This document shows, in pieces, positions 26,953 to 37,462 of a stretch of 64,000 nucleotides of DNA. The stretch's first letter is position 1, and the number at the start of each line of letters is the position of its first letter. The translations under genes and the position numbers were made by a program. Origin of the DNA: Knoellia remsis (GTDB lineage Bacteria; Actinomycetota; Actinomycetes; Actinomycetales; Dermatophilaceae); assembly GCF_003002895.1 (NCBI RefSeq), contig NZ_PVTI01000003.1:124001-188000 (forward strand), given 5' to 3'. Under the pieces are notes generated by a model. It searched no databases. It was not told the origin of the DNA and saw only the letters and a program-made list of their open reading frames with translations.

Positions 26953-27743
26953 TGGGCGCCGCGATCAAGAGCGAGTTCCGCAAGTTCTTCACGACCCGCC
27001 TCTGGTGGGGTATGGCCATCGGCATCTTCCTCGCGGCGGCTCTCTTCTCCGCGTTCTTCGCGTACTTCACGACGAGCGCAACCGCCACGGAGGAGGGCGC
27101 GCCCACCGGAGACCCGGTCCAGATCGTCAACAGCGTGTACACGGCCGGCCTCGGCGTGGGCTACCTGCTGATGCTCACCGTGGGCATCCTGCAGATCGGC
27201 TCGGAGTACCGGCACAAGACGATCACGTCGACGCTGCTGTCCACCCCGAACCGGGTGCGGGCGATGCTCGCGAAGATCGTCGCCCTCCTCGGCATCGGTG
27301 CGCTCTACGGGCTCGTCAGCCTGCTCGGCTCGGTGACCGTCGGCGCCATCACCCTCATGGTGCGCGACGTGGACCCCTTCCCATCCATCGAGGTCCTGCG
27401 CACGCTCGCCCTGAGCCTGCTCGCCCTCGGTCTGTGGTCGCTCATCGGACTCGGGCTCGGCATCCTCATCCCCAACATGGTCGCCGCGATCCTCGTCGGC
27501 GTCGGCGTCGCCTGGATCGTCGAGCCGCTGCTCTCCTTCGGGCTCAGCAACCTCGACTGGGGCGCGAAGATCGTGCCGTACTTCCCGAGCAACGCGACGA
27601 ACGCGATGGTCAATGGCGTCACGGCGCAGGGCACCGACGTCACCTTCCTGTCCTGGTGGGCGGGCGCCCTGGTCCTGGCCGCGTATGCCGCTGCGCTGAG
27701 TGCGTTCGGCACGTGGCGGACGGTGCGCCAGGACGTCTCGTAA
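26949..27743 (+). CDS. ABC-2 type exporter permease
   Basis: A 264-residue membrane protein with six hydrophobic segments (about 20-42, 66-84, 106-132, 147-175, 177-197, 236-255), the partner of the preceding ATPase. [17 protein letters not shown] after the second segment is typical of ABC-2 permeases. GTG at 26949 overlaps the ATPase stop; ATG at 26952 is an equally good start. A strong terminator follows at 27813. Confidence 0.85.
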   Translation: MMGAAIKSEFRKFFTTRLWWGMAIGIFLAAALFSAFFAYFTTSATATEEGAPTGDPVQIVNSVYTAGLGVGYLLMLTVGILQIGSEYRHKTITSTLLSTPNRVRAMLAKIVALLGIGALYGLVSLLGSVTVGAITLMVRDVDPFPSIEVLRTLALSLLALGLWSLIGLGLGILIPNMVAAILVGVGVAWIVEPLLSFGLSNLDWGAKIVPYFPSNATNAMVNGVTAQGTDVTFLSWWAGALVLAAYAAALSAFGTWRTVRQDVS

Positions 27744-27812
27744 CAAGCCACCTCGCGCGGTGGTCGCCGGAGGTCAGGGGCCGGCGACGCACACGACGCG
27801 AGGTCACGGAGG

Positions 27813-27855
27813 CGGGCCGGTATGCCGGGTGGTGACCACGCGGCATACCGGCCCG
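27813..27855 (+). terminator. terminator built from two inverted GTATGCCG octamers
   Basis: Perfect 15-bp arms (27813-27827 and 27841-27855) around a 13-nt loop; each arm contains one copy of the window-wide octamer in opposite orientation. TCTCTCG follows. It lies 70 nt after the permease stop and 127 nt before kgd. Confidence 0.78.
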
Positions 27856-27981
27856 TCTCTCGCATGCGCCTTCGGCGCCGCGAGCGGCGCCATACCGCAC
27901 GCACGGCGTACGCACGAGGGAGATACGCTTGACGGCACACGTGAACGTCGATGTCGACACGCAGAAAGAGGCGTATCCGCC

Positions 27982-30900
27982 GTGCCTGACCAGCCCGCTT
28001 CGAGCGACCCCCTGACAGCCTTCGGACCCAACGAATGGCTCGTCGACGAGCTCTACGAGCAGTACAAGGTGGACAAGAACTCGGTCGACAAGGCGTGGTG
28101 GAGCTTCTTCGAGGACTACGACCCGACGACCGGCCACGCCGGGTCGGGCAACGGCGTGACCCAGGACGGCTCGGACCGCGCGCCGGCGCCACAGCAGAAG
28201 GCGGCCCAGCAGGCGCAGTCGGCGAAGCAGCAGGACGCCTCGCCGAAGACCGAGGCGTCGACGCAGGCGACCTCCGCGCAGCAACCGGCCAAGACCGAGG
28301 CGCCGAAGACCGAGGCGTCGACGCAGCAGGCCCAGCCCGCACAGCAGTCGGAGACGACGAAGGCCGAGTCCAAGAAGGCCGAGCCCAAGAAGGCCGAGCC
28401 CGCGAAGGCGGAGCCGAAGAAGGATGAGCCCAAGGCCGACGTGCCCAAGCCGCGCGACGCCGCCCCGAGCAAGGGCGAGAGTGAGCTGAGCGGCCCGGTG
28501 CAGACTCCGATCCGTGGCGCCGGCGCTCGCGTCGTCGCCAACATGGAGACCTCGCTCGAGGTCCCAACCGCGACGAGCGTGCGCGCCGTCCCGGCGAAGC
28601 TGCTCGTCGACAACCGCATCGTCATCAACAACCACCTCGCCCGCTCGCGCGGTGGCAAGGTGAGCTTCACCCACATCATCGGCTTCGCGATCGTGCGCGC
28701 CCTCGGCCTCATGCCCGCGATGAACGCCGGGTTCGCCACCGACGAGAAGGGCAAGCCCGCCCTCGTCACGCCCTCCCACGTGAACTTCGGCCTCGCCATC
28801 GACCTCGAGAAGTCCGACGGCACCCGCCAGCTCCTCGTCCCGTCCATCAAGGCGGCGGAGACGATGGACTTCGCGCGGTTCTGGACGGCCTACGAGGACA
28901 TGGTCAAGAAGGCCCGCGGCGGCAAGCTCACCGTCGAGGACTTCCAGGGCACGACGATCTCGCTGACCAACCCCGGCACCATCGGCACCGTCCACTCGGT
29001 GCCGCGGCTCATGGCCGGCCAGGGCGCGATCATCGGCGTCGGCGCCATGGACTACCCCGCCGAGTGGCAGGGCGCGAGCGAGGAGACCCTCAACCGCAAC
29101 GCCGTCTCCAAGATCCTCACCCTCACGAGCACCTACGACCACCGCATCATCCAGGGTGCCCAGTCCGGTGAGTTCCTGCGCATCGTCCACCAGCTGCTCC
29201 TCGGCGAGGACGGCTTCTACGACGACATCTTCGAAAGCCTGCGCATCCCCTACGAGCCGGTGCGCTGGGTCCAGGACATCTCCGCCTCCCACGACGACGA
29301 CATCAACAAGGTCGCGCGGGTCCAGGAGCTCATCCACGCCTACCGCGTCCGCGGCCACCTCATGGCCGACACCGACCCGCTCGAGTACAAGCAGCGTCGC
29401 CACCCCGACCTCGACGTCACGAGCCACGGCCTGACGCTGTGGGACCTCGACCGGCACTTCGCCACCGGCGGCTTCGGCGGCCAGCCGTTCCTCAAGCTCC
29501 GCAAGATCCTCGGCATCCTGCGGGACAGCTACTGCCGCACCATCGGTGTCGAGTACATGCACATCCAGGACCCCGAGCAGCGCAAGTGGATCCAGGACAA
29601 GATCGAGGTCGGCTACGCCAAGACGACGCGCGAGGAGCAGCTGCGGATCCTGCGCCGGCTCAACGCCGCCGAGGCCTTCGAGACATTCCTCCAGACGAAG
29701 TTCGTCGGGCAGAAGCGCTTCTCACTCGAGGGTGGCGAGTCGGTCATCGCCCTTCTCGACCGGGTCCTCTCGCGTGCCGCGGAGGACGACCTCGACGAGG
29801 TCTGCATCGGTATGCCGCACCGCGGTCGCCTCAACGTGCTGGCGAACATCGCCGGCAAGTCGTACGGCCAGATCTTCCGCGAGTTCGAGGGCAAGCAGGA
29901 CCCGCGTTCGGTCCAGGGCTCCGGTGACGTGAAGTACCACCTCGGCACCGAGGGCGAGTTCACCGCCGAGAACGGCGCGAAGACCAAGGTCTACCTCGCC
30001 GCGAACCCGTCGCACCTCGAGGCGGTCAACCCCGTCCTCGAGGGCATCGTGCGGGCCAAGCAGGACCGCCTCAACCTCGCCGGCGAGGACTTCACCGTCC
30101 TGCCCGTCCTCCTCCACGGTGACGCAGCGTTCGCGGGCCAGGGCGTCGTCGCCGAGACCCTCAACCTCTCGCAGCTGCGCGGCTACCGCACCGGCGGCAC
30201 CGTGCACGTCGTCATCAACAACCAGGTCGGCTTCACCACCTCGCCGAGCTCATCCCGTTCTTCGACCTACTCGACCGACGTCGCCCGGATGATCCAGGCG
30301 CCGATCTTCCACGTCAACGGCGACGACCCGGAGGCGTGCGTGCGCGTCGCCGAGCTGGCCTACGAGTTCCGCAAGGAGTTCGCCAAGGACGTCGTCATCG
30401 ACATGGTCTGCTACCGCCGTCGCGGCCACAACGAGGGCGACGACCCGTCGATGACGCAGCCGCTCATGTACAACCTCATCGAGGCCAAGCGCAGCGTCCG
30501 CAAGCTCTACACCGAGTCCCTCATCGGGCGCGGCGACATCACCGTCGAGGACGCCGAGGCCGCCCTGCGCGACTACCAGCAGCAGCTCGAGCGGGTGTTC
30601 GTCGAGACCAAGGAGGCGCTCAAGGCCAACGAGCGTGACGCCGCGAAGGCCGCCGACGACAGCTACACCGGCACCGACGTCGAGGGCCACACGGGCCTCG
30701 AGCCGCCGACCGCGCAGACGTCCGACCAGACCGACCGGTCGGCCACCGAGACGGCCATCACGCCCGAGGAGCTCAAGGCGATCGGCGAGGTCTTCGCCAA
30801 CCCGCCGCAGGGCTTCACCGTCCACCCCAAGCTCCAGCAGATGCTCGACAAGCGCGTCGCGTCGGTGAGCCAGGGCGGCATCGACTGGGCCACCGGCGAG

Positions 30901-31914
30901 CTCCTCGCCTTCGGCTCCCTGCTCAAGGAGGGCACCCCGGTGCGCCTCGCCGGGCAGGACAGCCGCCGCGGCACCTTCGTGCAGCGCCACGCCGTCCTCA
31001 TCGACAAGGAGACGGCGCTCGAGTGGACGCCACTGCTCTACCTCGGCGAGGGCCAGGCCCGGTTCTGGGTCTACGACTCACTGCTGTCGGAGTTCGCGGC
31101 GATGGGCTTCGAGTACGGCTACTCCGTCGAGCGTCCTGACGCGCTCGTGCTGTGGGAGGCGCAGTTCGGCGACTTCTTCAACGGCGCGCAGACGATCATC
31201 GACGAGTTCATCTCCAGCTCGGAGCAGAAGTGGGGCCAGCGCAGCTCGGTCGTGCTGCTCCTCCCCCACGGCTACGAGGGCCAGGGCCCGGACCACTCCT
31301 CCTCGCGCATCGAGCGGTTCCTCCAGATGTGCGCCGAGGACAACATGACGGTCGCCTACCCGTCGACGCCGGCGTCGTACTTCCACCTCCTGCGTCGACA
31401 GGCGTACGCCCGTCCGCGCCGCCCGCTCATCGTCTTCACGCCGAAGTCGATGCTGCGCCTCAAGGCTGCGTCGAGCATGCCGGAGGACTTCACCACGGGC
31501 ACCTTCCGACCGGTCCTCCCCGACCGTCCGGACTCGACCGAGGGCACGGTCGACCGCGTCCTCATCGCGGCCGGCAAGGCGGTCTACGAGCTCGAGGCCG
31601 AGCGTCAGAAGCGCGGCGACAAGAACACCGCGATCCTGCGCCTCGAGCAGTACTACCCGCTGCCGGGAGCCGAGCTCGCGGCCGAGCTGGCGAAGTACCC
31701 CGACGCCGAGGTCGTCGTCGTCCAGGACGAGCCGATGAACCAGGGCGCGTGGCCGTTCCTCGCGCTCAACCTGCCGGCTGCCCTCGCCGAGAACGGCGAG
31801 ACGCGGCCGCTGCGGGTCATCGCCCGACCGGCGTCGGCATCTCCTGCCACCGGCTCGACGAAGAAGCACCAGGCCGAGCAGGCCGAGCTCGTCAAGGCGG
31901 CGTTCGACCGCTGA
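27982..31914 (+). CDS. kgd: multifunctional 2-oxoglutarate decarboxylase/dehydrogenase E1-E2 protein
   Basis: Links the TCA cycle at 2-oxoglutarate. The 1310 residues comprise an N-terminal segment ([16 protein letters not shown], about 14-29), a disordered linker at 58-170 rich in Ala, Lys, Glu, Gln and Pro, an E2-type acyltransferase core (about 180-400) with the catalytic His387 in [10 protein letters not shown], and a thiamine-diphosphate E1o part with [17 protein letters not shown] and NNQVGFTT. This is the KGD/OdhA architecture of actinobacteria. GTG at 27982 has AAAGAGG upstream. Related proteins are held in check by an FHA protein (GarA/OdhI) not seen here. A terminator follows. Confidence 0.96.
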   Translation: MPDQPASSDPLTAFGPNEWLVDELYEQYKVDKNSVDKAWWSFFEDYDPTTGHAGSGNGVTQDGSDRAPAPQQKAAQQAQSAKQQDASPKTEASTQATSAQQPAKTEAPKTEASTQQAQPAQQSETTKAESKKAEPKKAEPAKAEPKKDEPKADVPKPRDAAPSKGESELSGPVQTPIRGAGARVVANMETSLEVPTATSVRAVPAKLLVDNRIVINNHLARSRGGKVSFTHIIGFAIVRALGLMPAMNAGFATDEKGKPALVTPSHVNFGLAIDLEKSDGTRQLLVPSIKAAETMDFARFWTAYEDMVKKARGGKLTVEDFQGTTISLTNPGTIGTVHSVPRLMAGQGAIIGVGAMDYPAEWQGASEETLNRNAVSKILTLTSTYDHRIIQGAQSGEFLRIVHQLLLGEDGFYDDIFESLRIPYEPVRWVQDISASHDDDINKVARVQELIHAYRVRGHLMADTDPLEYKQRRHPDLDVTSHGLTLWDLDRHFATGGFGGQPFLKLRKILGILRDSYCRTIGVEYMHIQDPEQRKWIQDKIEVGYAKTTREEQLRILRRLNAAEAFETFLQTKFVGQKRFSLEGGESVIALLDRVLSRAAEDDLDEVCIGMPHRGRLNVLANIAGKSYGQIFREFEGKQDPRSVQGSGDVKYHLGTEGEFTAENGAKTKVYLAANPSHLEAVNPVLEGIVRAKQDRLNLAGEDFTVLPVLLHGDAAFAGQGVVAETLNLSQLRGYRTGGTVHVVINNQVGFTTSPSSSRSSTYSTDVARMIQAPIFHVNGDDPEACVRVAELAYEFRKEFAKDVVIDMVCYRRRGHNEGDDPSMTQPLMYNLIEAKRSVRKLYTESLIGRGDITVEDAEAALRDYQQQLERVFVETKEALKANERDAAKAADDSYTGTDVEGHTGLEPPTAQTSDQTDRSATETAITPEELKAIGEVFANPPQGFTVHPKLQQMLDKRVASVSQGGIDWATGELLAFGSLLKEGTPVRLAGQDSRRGTFVQRHAVLIDKETALEWTPLLYLGEGQARFWVYDSLLSEFAAMGFEYGYSVERPDALVLWEAQFGDFFNGAQTIIDEFISSSEQKWGQRSSVVLLLPHGYEGQGPDHSSSRIERFLQMCAEDNMTVAYPSTPASYFHLLRRQAYARPRRPLIVFTPKSMLRLKAASSMPEDFTTGTFRPVLPDRPDSTEGTVDRVLIAAGKAVYELEAERQKRGDKNTAILRLEQYYPLPGAELAAELAKYPDAEVVVVQDEPMNQGAWPFLALNLPAALAENGETRPLRVIARPASASPATGSTKKHQAEQAELVKAAFDR

Positions 31915-31923
31915 CGGCACCTC

Positions 31924-31960
31924 GAACGGGCCCGGACGCAATACGCGTCCGGGCCCGTTC
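31924..31960. terminator. two-way terminator between kgd and the SDR gene
   Basis: Perfect 16-bp arms (31924-31939 and 31945-31960) with a 5-nt loop, between two convergent stop codons. Rich in G+C at the core with TTC/GAA ends. Confidence 0.82.
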
Positions 31961-31970
31961 GCGTCGGTCG

Positions 31971-32741
31971 TCAGAAGACGCTGTAGCCGCCGTCGATCGT
32001 CACGACCGACCCGGTCATGAAGCTCGACGCGTCGGAGGCGAGGAACACGACGGCCGGTGCGATCTCCTCGGGCATCGCGAAGCGCTGCATCGGCGCATCG
32101 TCGATCCAGCGCGCCCGGAACGCCGGGTCGTCGACGGGCGCCATCTCGGTCTTGACGTAGCCGGGCGCGACGGCGTTGACGCGGATCCCGAGGGGTGCCC
32201 ACTCCGCGGCGAGCGACTTCGTGAGGTGGTGCACGGCCGCCTTCGAGGCGTTGTATGCCGGTTGCCACTGCGGGCGGTTGACGATGCCTCCCGACATGGA
32301 GCCGATGTTGACGATCGTGCCGCTGCCCGCCTCGGCGAAGTGGGTGCCGGCAGCGCGGCTCATCTTCCAGAGCCCGCCGACGTTGACGTCCATGACGGCG
32401 TCCCAGTCCTCGTCGGTGACCTCGAGGGCCGGGGCGTGGATGCACGCGCCGGCATTGTTGACGAGGATGTCGAAGCGGCCGGTGCGCCCGAGTGCGACCT
32501 CGACGGCGGCGACGCACGACTGCGCGTCGGTGACGTCGAGCCGGGTCCCGACGACGGTGCGTCCGGTCTCCTCCGCGATCTGCCGCGCCACCTCCTCACT
32601 GGCCTCGCCGTCCCGAGCCCCGATGACGACGTCGGCGCCGGCCTCCGCGAGTCCCCGCGCGAGGGCGAGGCCGATGCCCTTGTAGCCGCCGGTGACGAGG
32701 GCGGTGCGACCGGAGAGGGAGAAGGTGTCGAGGATGCTCAT
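31971..32741 (-). CDS. short-chain dehydrogenase/reductase
   Basis: A 256-residue classical SDR: cofactor motif TGGYKGIG (17-24), NNAG (95-98), catalytic Ser148, Tyr163 and Lys167 (YNASK), and PGYVKTEM near the C-terminal third. The Asp69 region (RLDV) and the Arg after the second strand (GARDG) suggest NADP use. Substrate unknown. It is convergent with kgd and divergent from the small DUF6104 gene. Confidence 0.88.
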   Translation of the reverse strand: MSILDTFSLSGRTALVTGGYKGIGLALARGLAEAGADVVIGARDGEASEEVARQIAEETGRTVVGTRLDVTDAQSCVAAVEVALGRTGRFDILVNNAGACIHAPALEVTDEDWDAVMDVNVGGLWKMSRAAGTHFAEAGSGTIVNIGSMSGGIVNRPQWQPAYNASKAAVHHLTKSLAAEWAPLGIRVNAVAPGYVKTEMAPVDDPAFRARWIDDAPMQRFAMPEEIAPAVVFLASDASSFMTGSVVTIDGGYSVF

Positions 32742-32823
32742 GGCCGTCAGGCTAGACCTCCACGACCGCCCGGGCGCCGCGTCGGTCCGCTGGGGGGCCT
32801 CACCTGCGCGTTAGGCTCGCGAG

Positions 32824-33000
32824 GTGTACTTCACCGACCGCGGGATCGAGGAGCTCGAGGCGCGCCGTGGTGACGAAGAGGTCACCTTGGCCTGGGTCGC
32901 CGAGCAGCTGCGGACCTTCGTCGACCTCAACCCCGACTTCGAGACACCCGTCGAGCGGCTCGCCACCTGGCTGGCCCGGCTCGACGACGAGGATGACTGA
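32824..33000 (+). CDS. small DUF6104-type protein
   Basis: A 58-residue protein starting at GTG 32824. It opens MYFTDRGIEELEARRG and contains TLAWVAEQLRTFVDLNPDFETPVERLATWLARLDDEDD, closely matching the small conserved protein I know as DUF6104 from Streptomyces and other actinobacteria. Function unknown; all-helical and acidic at the end. It lies 3 nt before the SGNH hydrolase gene, so the two are probably co-transcribed. Confidence 0.82.
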   Translation: MYFTDRGIEELEARRGDEEVTLAWVAEQLRTFVDLNPDFETPVERLATWLARLDDEDD

Positions 33001-33003
33001 CCG

Positions 33004-33699
33004 ATGACTGACCTTCCCCAGACAGCGCACACCGAGGCCGGCCCCGGCGACGACGGCGCGGCCGACATCGAGTTCCGTCCGAGCGCCGAGTTCAGCGTCC
33101 CCACCGAGGGCCCCCGCGACGTGGCGGTCGTCTTCATGGGCGCGTCGATGGTTGCCGGCGTCGGGGACCCCAAGGGTCAGGGCTGGGTGACCCGGGTCGT
33201 GGGCCGCACGCAGCACCCGGATCTCGAGCTCACGGCATACAACCTCGGCGTCCGCGGCCAGACGAGCGGTGACGTGCTCACCCGTTGGCACACCGAATGC
33301 CCGCCGCGCTGGAAGGACCGGGGCGAGCGCCGTCTCGTCGTGTCCGTCGGCGCCAACGACATCGCCGCGGGGGTCACCCTCGCGCGCCACCGCCTCAACC
33401 TCGCGAACATTCTCGACGACGCCGCGAGCACGGGGGTCTCGACGTTCGTCGTGAGCCCTCCCCCGACGAGCGACCAGGCGTTCAACGACAAGCTCGCCGT
33501 CCTCGTCGACGCCCAGGCGGACGTGTGCTCGCGCCGCGGTGTCCCGTTCGTCGACTGCTTCCGGCCGCTGCTCGGACACGACCAGTGGCGTTCCGAGCTC
33601 GCCGCGAGTCGCGACGGCCACCACCCCGGTCAGGCCGGCTACGGCCTCATCGCCTGGCTCGTCCTGCACAACGGCTGGAACGAGTGGCTCCAGATCTGA
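33004..33699 (+). CDS. SGNH/GDSL-type esterase or lipase-like hydrolase
   Basis: A 231-residue SGNH hydrolase. The four blocks are visible: Ser48 in VFMGASMVAG (GDS-like), Gly82 in NLGVRGQTS, Asn118 in VSVGANDIA, and the Asp/His pair in SRDGHHPGQAGY near the C-terminus. No signal peptide is seen, so it is probably cytoplasmic. The N-terminal 38 residues are an acidic extension. Substrate unknown. Confidence 0.85.
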   Translation: MTDLPQTAHTEAGPGDDGAADIEFRPSAEFSVPTEGPRDVAVVFMGASMVAGVGDPKGQGWVTRVVGRTQHPDLELTAYNLGVRGQTSGDVLTRWHTECPPRWKDRGERRLVVSVGANDIAAGVTLARHRLNLANILDDAASTGVSTFVVSPPPTSDQAFNDKLAVLVDAQADVCSRRGVPFVDCFRPLLGHDQWRSELAASRDGHHPGQAGYGLIAWLVLHNGWNEWLQI

Positions 33700-33720
33700 A
33701 GGAGCTCACGGCGTCCCGGC

Positions 33721-34692
33721 TCATGCGGTCGTGAAGACGACCTTGCCGGTGACGTTGCCGTCAGCCATCTTGGCGAAGCCGTCGCGGGCGTCCGCCAGCG
33801 GCATGACCGAGTCGATGAGCGGCTCGATCCCCTGTCCGGCAACGTAGTTCGCGAGACGCTCCAGCTCCTCGCGACTGCCCATGGTCGACCCGACGACCCG
33901 CAGCTGCTTGAAGAAAATCTTCGTCAGCTCGGCCTTCTCGGGCGCGTCGCCCGACGTCGCGCCGGAGATGACGATGGTGCCGCCGGGACGCAGCGAGTTC
34001 ACCGAGTGTGACCACGTCGCCGCACCGACCGTCTCCATGACGGCGTCGACCCGGTCGGGCAGCCGCTCCCCCGAGCCGAAGGCCCGGTCGGCGCCGAGGG
34101 CGACGGCCTGCTCACCCTTGGCCTCGTCGCGGCTCGTGACCCACATGCGGATCCCGGCCGCGCTGCCGAGCTGGACGAGCGCGGTCGCCACGCCGCCGGC
34201 CGCCCCCTGCACGAGAACGGTCCCGCCCGGCTTCACCCCCGAGTTGGAGAAAAGCATCCGGTATGCCGTGAGCCAAGCCGTGGGGAGGCATGCCGCCTGC
34301 TCCCAGGACAGGGACTGGGGCTTGGGCACGAGGTTGGCCCTGGGCACCGCCACCTTGGTGGCGAGGGTGCCGTCGTGGAGCTCGGAGAGCAGCGTGCGCC
34401 GCGGGTCGAGGGTTTCCTCGCCGGTCCAGCCGTCGGAGGGGATGACGGCGTGCACGAGGACCTCGTTGCCGTCGGGGTCGACGCCGGCCCCGTCACACCC
34501 CAGGACCATCGGCAGCCGGTCCGCCGGCAGGCCGACCCCGCGGAGCGACCAGACGTCGTGGTGGTTCAGGGCTGACGCCTTGAGGTCAACGACCACCCAG
34601 CCGTCGCGCGCCTCGGGGTCGGGACGCTCCCCGACCTCGAGCCCGGACAACGGGTCGTCGGCGGACTGGGACACGGCATACGCGGCGAGCAT
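33721..34692 (-). CDS. zinc-free MDR-family alcohol dehydrogenase/quinone oxidoreductase-like protein
   Basis: A 323-residue medium-chain dehydrogenase. The N-terminal GroES-like fold includes ALNHHDVWSLRGVGLP, and the Rossmann part carries VLVQGAAGGVATALVQLGSAAG. The structural zinc cysteines of classical alcohol dehydrogenases are absent, and the expected catalytic Cys appears replaced, which suggests a quinone-oxidoreductase-like NADPH enzyme. It is convergent with the SGNH gene and divergent from the homocysteine methyltransferase gene. Confidence 0.82.
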   Translation of the reverse strand: MLAAYAVSQSADDPLSGLEVGERPDPEARDGWVVVDLKASALNHHDVWSLRGVGLPADRLPMVLGCDGAGVDPDGNEVLVHAVIPSDGWTGEETLDPRRTLLSELHDGTLATKVAVPRANLVPKPQSLSWEQAACLPTAWLTAYRMLFSNSGVKPGGTVLVQGAAGGVATALVQLGSAAGIRMWVTSRDEAKGEQAVALGADRAFGSGERLPDRVDAVMETVGAATWSHSVNSLRPGGTIVISGATSGDAPEKAELTKIFFKQLRVVGSTMGSREELERLANYVAGQGIEPLIDSVMPLADARDGFAKMADGNVTGKVVFTTA

Positions 34693-34739
34693 GTTTCGAC
34701 CCTATCGAGACGTCAGGCGACCGGTGAGACGATGTGGCG

Positions 34740-35624
34740 ATGACCATTGCCGAGCAGCTCGCCGACGGGCCTGTCGTCCTGGACGGCGGCCTCTCCACCG
34801 CGCTCGAGGCTCGTGGCCACGACCTCTCCGGACTGCTCTGGTCGGCCCGGCTGCTGCGTGAGGCGCCCGGCGAGCTCGTCGCCGCGCACCGCAGCTTCGT
34901 CGACGCCGGGGCACAGGTGGTCATCACCGCGTCCTACCAGGCGAGCCACGCGGGCTACCGGGCCGCCGGGCTCACCGACGAGCAGTGCGACGCCGACCTC
35001 GATGCCTCGGTGCTGCTGGCCCGGGAGGCGGCTGGCGACCGCGCTCTCGTCGCGGCGTCAGTCGGGCCGTATGGCGCCCATCTCGCCGACGGCTCGGAGT
35101 ACACCGGCTACCCCGACGTGAACCGGGCACGCCTGCGGGACTTCCACGCCCGCCGGCTCGAGCGCCTCGTTGCCGCTGAGCCCGACGTCGTCGCCGTCGA
35201 GACCCTCCCGGAGGTCCTCGAGGCCGAGGTCGTCGTCGCCCTCCTCGAGGAGCTGGCGCCCGAGCTGGCCTACTGGGTCTCGTTCTCGGCCACCGAGGGC
35301 GCCCGCGTCACCGGTGGCGCGTCGTTCGCCGAGGCGGCCACCGTCGCCGGACCGGGCGCCGTCGCAGTGGGCGTGAACTGCACGGCGCCACAGCACGTCG
35401 ACGCCCTGCTCGAGTCGGCGACGGCGAGCGTGCCCTTCGTCGTCTACCCGAACGCGGGCGCGACCTACGACGCCAGCACCAAGACGTGGACCGCAGACGG
35501 CACCACGACCTTCCCGGCGCAGACGGTGCAGGGCTGGCGCGACCGCGGTGCGTTGCTCATAGGCGGATGCTGCGGCATCGACGTCGACGGCGTCCGCAGC
35601 ATCGCGGACGCCGTCGACGGCTGA
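34740..35624 (+). CDS. mmuM: homocysteine S-methyltransferase
   Basis: Transfers a methyl group from S-methylmethionine or S-adenosylmethionine to homocysteine, giving methionine. The 294-residue protein opens VVLDGGLSTALEARGHDL and has the three zinc cysteines: one in GVNCTAPQH and the pair in IGGCCG near the C-terminus. ATG at 34740 is preferred; a GTG two codons upstream (34734) is also possible. The end of the coding region contains a 15-bp hairpin. Convergent with the malic enzyme gene. Confidence 0.9.
   Translation: MTIAEQLADGPVVLDGGLSTALEARGHDLSGLLWSARLLREAPGELVAAHRSFVDAGAQVVITASYQASHAGYRAAGLTDEQCDADLDASVLLAREAAGDRALVAASVGPYGAHLADGSEYTGYPDVNRARLRDFHARRLERLVAAEPDVVAVETLPEVLEAEVVVALLEELAPELAYWVSFSATEGARVTGGASFAEAATVAGPGAVAVGVNCTAPQHVDALLESATASVPFVVYPNAGATYDASTKTWTADGTTTFPAQTVQGWRDRGALLIGGCCGIDVDGVRSIADAVDG
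35583..35618. terminator. hairpin inside the 3' end of mmuM
   Basis: Perfect 15-bp arms (35583-35597 and 35604-35618) with a 6-nt loop, wholly inside the last 14 codons of mmuM and coding VDGVRSIADAVDG. It probably works as a terminator for one or both convergent genes. No T-run follows on the plus strand. Confidence 0.5.
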
Positions 35625-35630
35625 GCGGCA

Positions 35631-35668
35631 GCTGACGCGGCCTCAGCCGGCTGACCCGGCCTCAGCCG
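35631..35668. repeat. 19-bp tandem repeat, two units
   Basis: Units 35631-35649 and 35650-35668 differ at one base. The second overlaps the stop codon of the malic enzyme gene (35662). It is probably a local slippage duplication. Confidence 0.65.
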
Positions 35669-36843
35669 CGGGCCAGACGAGCCACGGCAGCGGCGACCGT
35701 GTCGGCGACTCCGGGAGCGAAGACGCTCGGCACGATCTCGTCCGCCGTCGGCTCGGGCACCATGGCAGCGATGGCCTCGGCAGCCGCCAGCTTCATCGCC
35801 TCGGTGATCTGCGCAGCGCCCGAGTCGAGGGCACCGCGGAAGATGCCCGGGAAGGCCAGCACGTTGTTGATCTGGTTCGGGAAGTCCGACCGGCCCGTCG
35901 CGACGACGGCCGCGTGCCGGTGTGCCACGTCCGGGTGCACCTCCGGGTCCGGGTTGGCGAGCGCGAAGATGATCGAGCTCGGCGCCATCCGGGCGACGTC
36001 CTCCTCCGGGACCGTCCCGCCCGACACACCGACATAGACGTCCGCGTCCTCGAGCGCCGTGGCGAGGGTGCCACTGAGGCCCCGCGGGTTGGTCGAGGCG
36101 GCGATGCGGTGCTTGTGACCCGTGAGGTCGGCCCGGGTCGGCGAGATGATGCCGCGCGAGTCGCACACGACGATGTCGCGCACACCCGCCCGCTGCAGCA
36201 GCGCCGTCACGGCGACCCCGGCGGCACCGGCGCCCGCCACGACGACGCGAAGGTCGGCCAGCTCGCGCCCCACGACCTTGGCGGCGTTGATGAGCCCAGC
36301 GAGGACGACGATGGCGGTGCCGTGCTGGTCGTCGTGGAAGACCGGGATGTCGAGCCGCTCCTTGAGCCTGGCCTCGATCTCGAAGCACCGGGGCGCCGAG
36401 ATGTCCTCGAGGTTGATGCCGCCCCACGACGGCGCGAGCCGCGCGATCGTCTCGACGAGCTCGTCGACCGTGCCGGTCTCGAGGCACACGGGCACGGCGT
36501 CGATGTCGCCGAAGTGCTTGAAGAGGATGGCCTTGCCCTCCATCACGGGCATGGCCGCGAGCGGTCCGATGTCACCGAGGCCGAGAACGGCCGTCCCATC
36601 GCTGACGACGGCCACGGTGTTGCCCCGGGCGGTGTAGCGGCTCGCGAGCTCCGGCTCGACCGCGATGGCCCGACAGACGTCGGCGACCCCGGGTGTGTAG
36701 AGAAGCGAGAGGTCCTCACGACCCCTGAGCGGCTGCGTCGCGTGTACCCCGAGCTTGCCGCCCTCGTGGGCCCGGAACACCGGACCGTCGAAGTCGACGT
36801 TCGCGCGCACGGCCTCCGGCCGCTGCTGCGGGGACACGGACAT
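35662..36843 (-). CDS. NAD(P)-dependent malic enzyme
   Basis: Oxidatively decarboxylates malate to pyruvate. The 393 residues show the malic N-terminal domain with [13 protein letters not shown] and [14 protein letters not shown], the metal site in [16 protein letters not shown], and the Rossmann motif [13 protein letters not shown]. This is the short bacterial form without a phosphotransacetylase tail. ATG at 36843 is chosen because GGGAG lies 10 nt upstream. The Ala-rich C-terminus ends at a tandem repeat. NAD versus NADP preference cannot be read. Confidence 0.92.
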   Translation of the reverse strand: MSVSPQQRPEAVRANVDFDGPVFRAHEGGKLGVHATQPLRGREDLSLLYTPGVADVCRAIAVEPELASRYTARGNTVAVVSDGTAVLGLGDIGPLAAMPVMEGKAILFKHFGDIDAVPVCLETGTVDELVETIARLAPSWGGINLEDISAPRCFEIEARLKERLDIPVFHDDQHGTAIVVLAGLINAAKVVGRELADLRVVVAGAGAAGVAVTALLQRAGVRDIVVCDSRGIISPTRADLTGHKHRIAASTNPRGLSGTLATALEDADVYVGVSGGTVPEEDVARMAPSSIIFALANPDPEVHPDVAHRHAAVVATGRSDFPNQINNVLAFPGIFRGALDSGAAQITEAMKLAAAEAIAAMVPEPTADEIVPSVFAPGVADTVAAAVARLARG

Positions 36844-37012
36844 GACAGGGACTCCCAACGTGGTGGTGGCCGCCCGCACCGGAAACGATGGGGCGCAGGC
36901 CGGACCGAGGTGCCGGTCGGCAAGGGGCGGGAGGTGTGCCGCGCGCCCATCCTCGCACGAGGGTCACGGCCACGTCAGCGCCTCGCCGCGTGCGCAATGC
37001 CACAATCGCCCC

Positions 37013-37399
37013 GTGCTGCCGCTACCCCATGCCTCCTTCCGCTGGGGCCGCTCGCTGCCGAGGCCGTGGCTGGTGCGCGTGCGCGGACGCTCGATGGAGC
37101 CGACCCTGCACGAGGGTGACGTGCTCCTCGCACTCCGCGGGGCCGGCATACGACCGCGGGACGTCGTCGTCGTGCGACTGCCACCCGACCCCGCCGGCCT
37201 CCCTCGACCGGTGGCCGTCAAGCGGATCGCCGGCCGCGATCCCGACGCCCCCGAGCGCTGGTGGGTCGACTCGGACAACCCCCGCGAGGGAGTCACGTCG
37301 TTCGATGTCGGCTCACTCGAGCAGTCCGCCGTTGAGGCCCGAGTCATCGCCCGGATCTGGCCGCGCCCCGGGCTGCTGGGTCGACGCGAGCGCCCCTGA
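37013..37399 (+). CDS. sodX: nickel-type superoxide dismutase maturation protease
   Basis: Signal-peptidase-like (S24/S26 fold) enzyme that trims the SodN propeptide so that its His becomes the N-terminus. The 128 residues show the catalytic Ser27 in RGRSMEPTL and Lys70 in AVKRIAGRD. No membrane anchor is evident, consistent with SodX. It stands 63 nt before sodN, the usual pair. GTG at 37013 is the likely start. Confidence 0.88.
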   Translation: MLPLPHASFRWGRSLPRPWLVRVRGRSMEPTLHEGDVLLALRGAGIRPRDVVVVRLPPDPAGLPRPVAVKRIAGRDPDAPERWWVDSDNPREGVTSFDVGSLEQSAVEARVIARIWPRPGLLGRRERP

Positions 37400-37462
37400 C
37401 CAAGAGCGCCGCTGCAGGGTAGGTTGGACGACGGCAGACACCCCATCAAGGAAGGGACGTTC

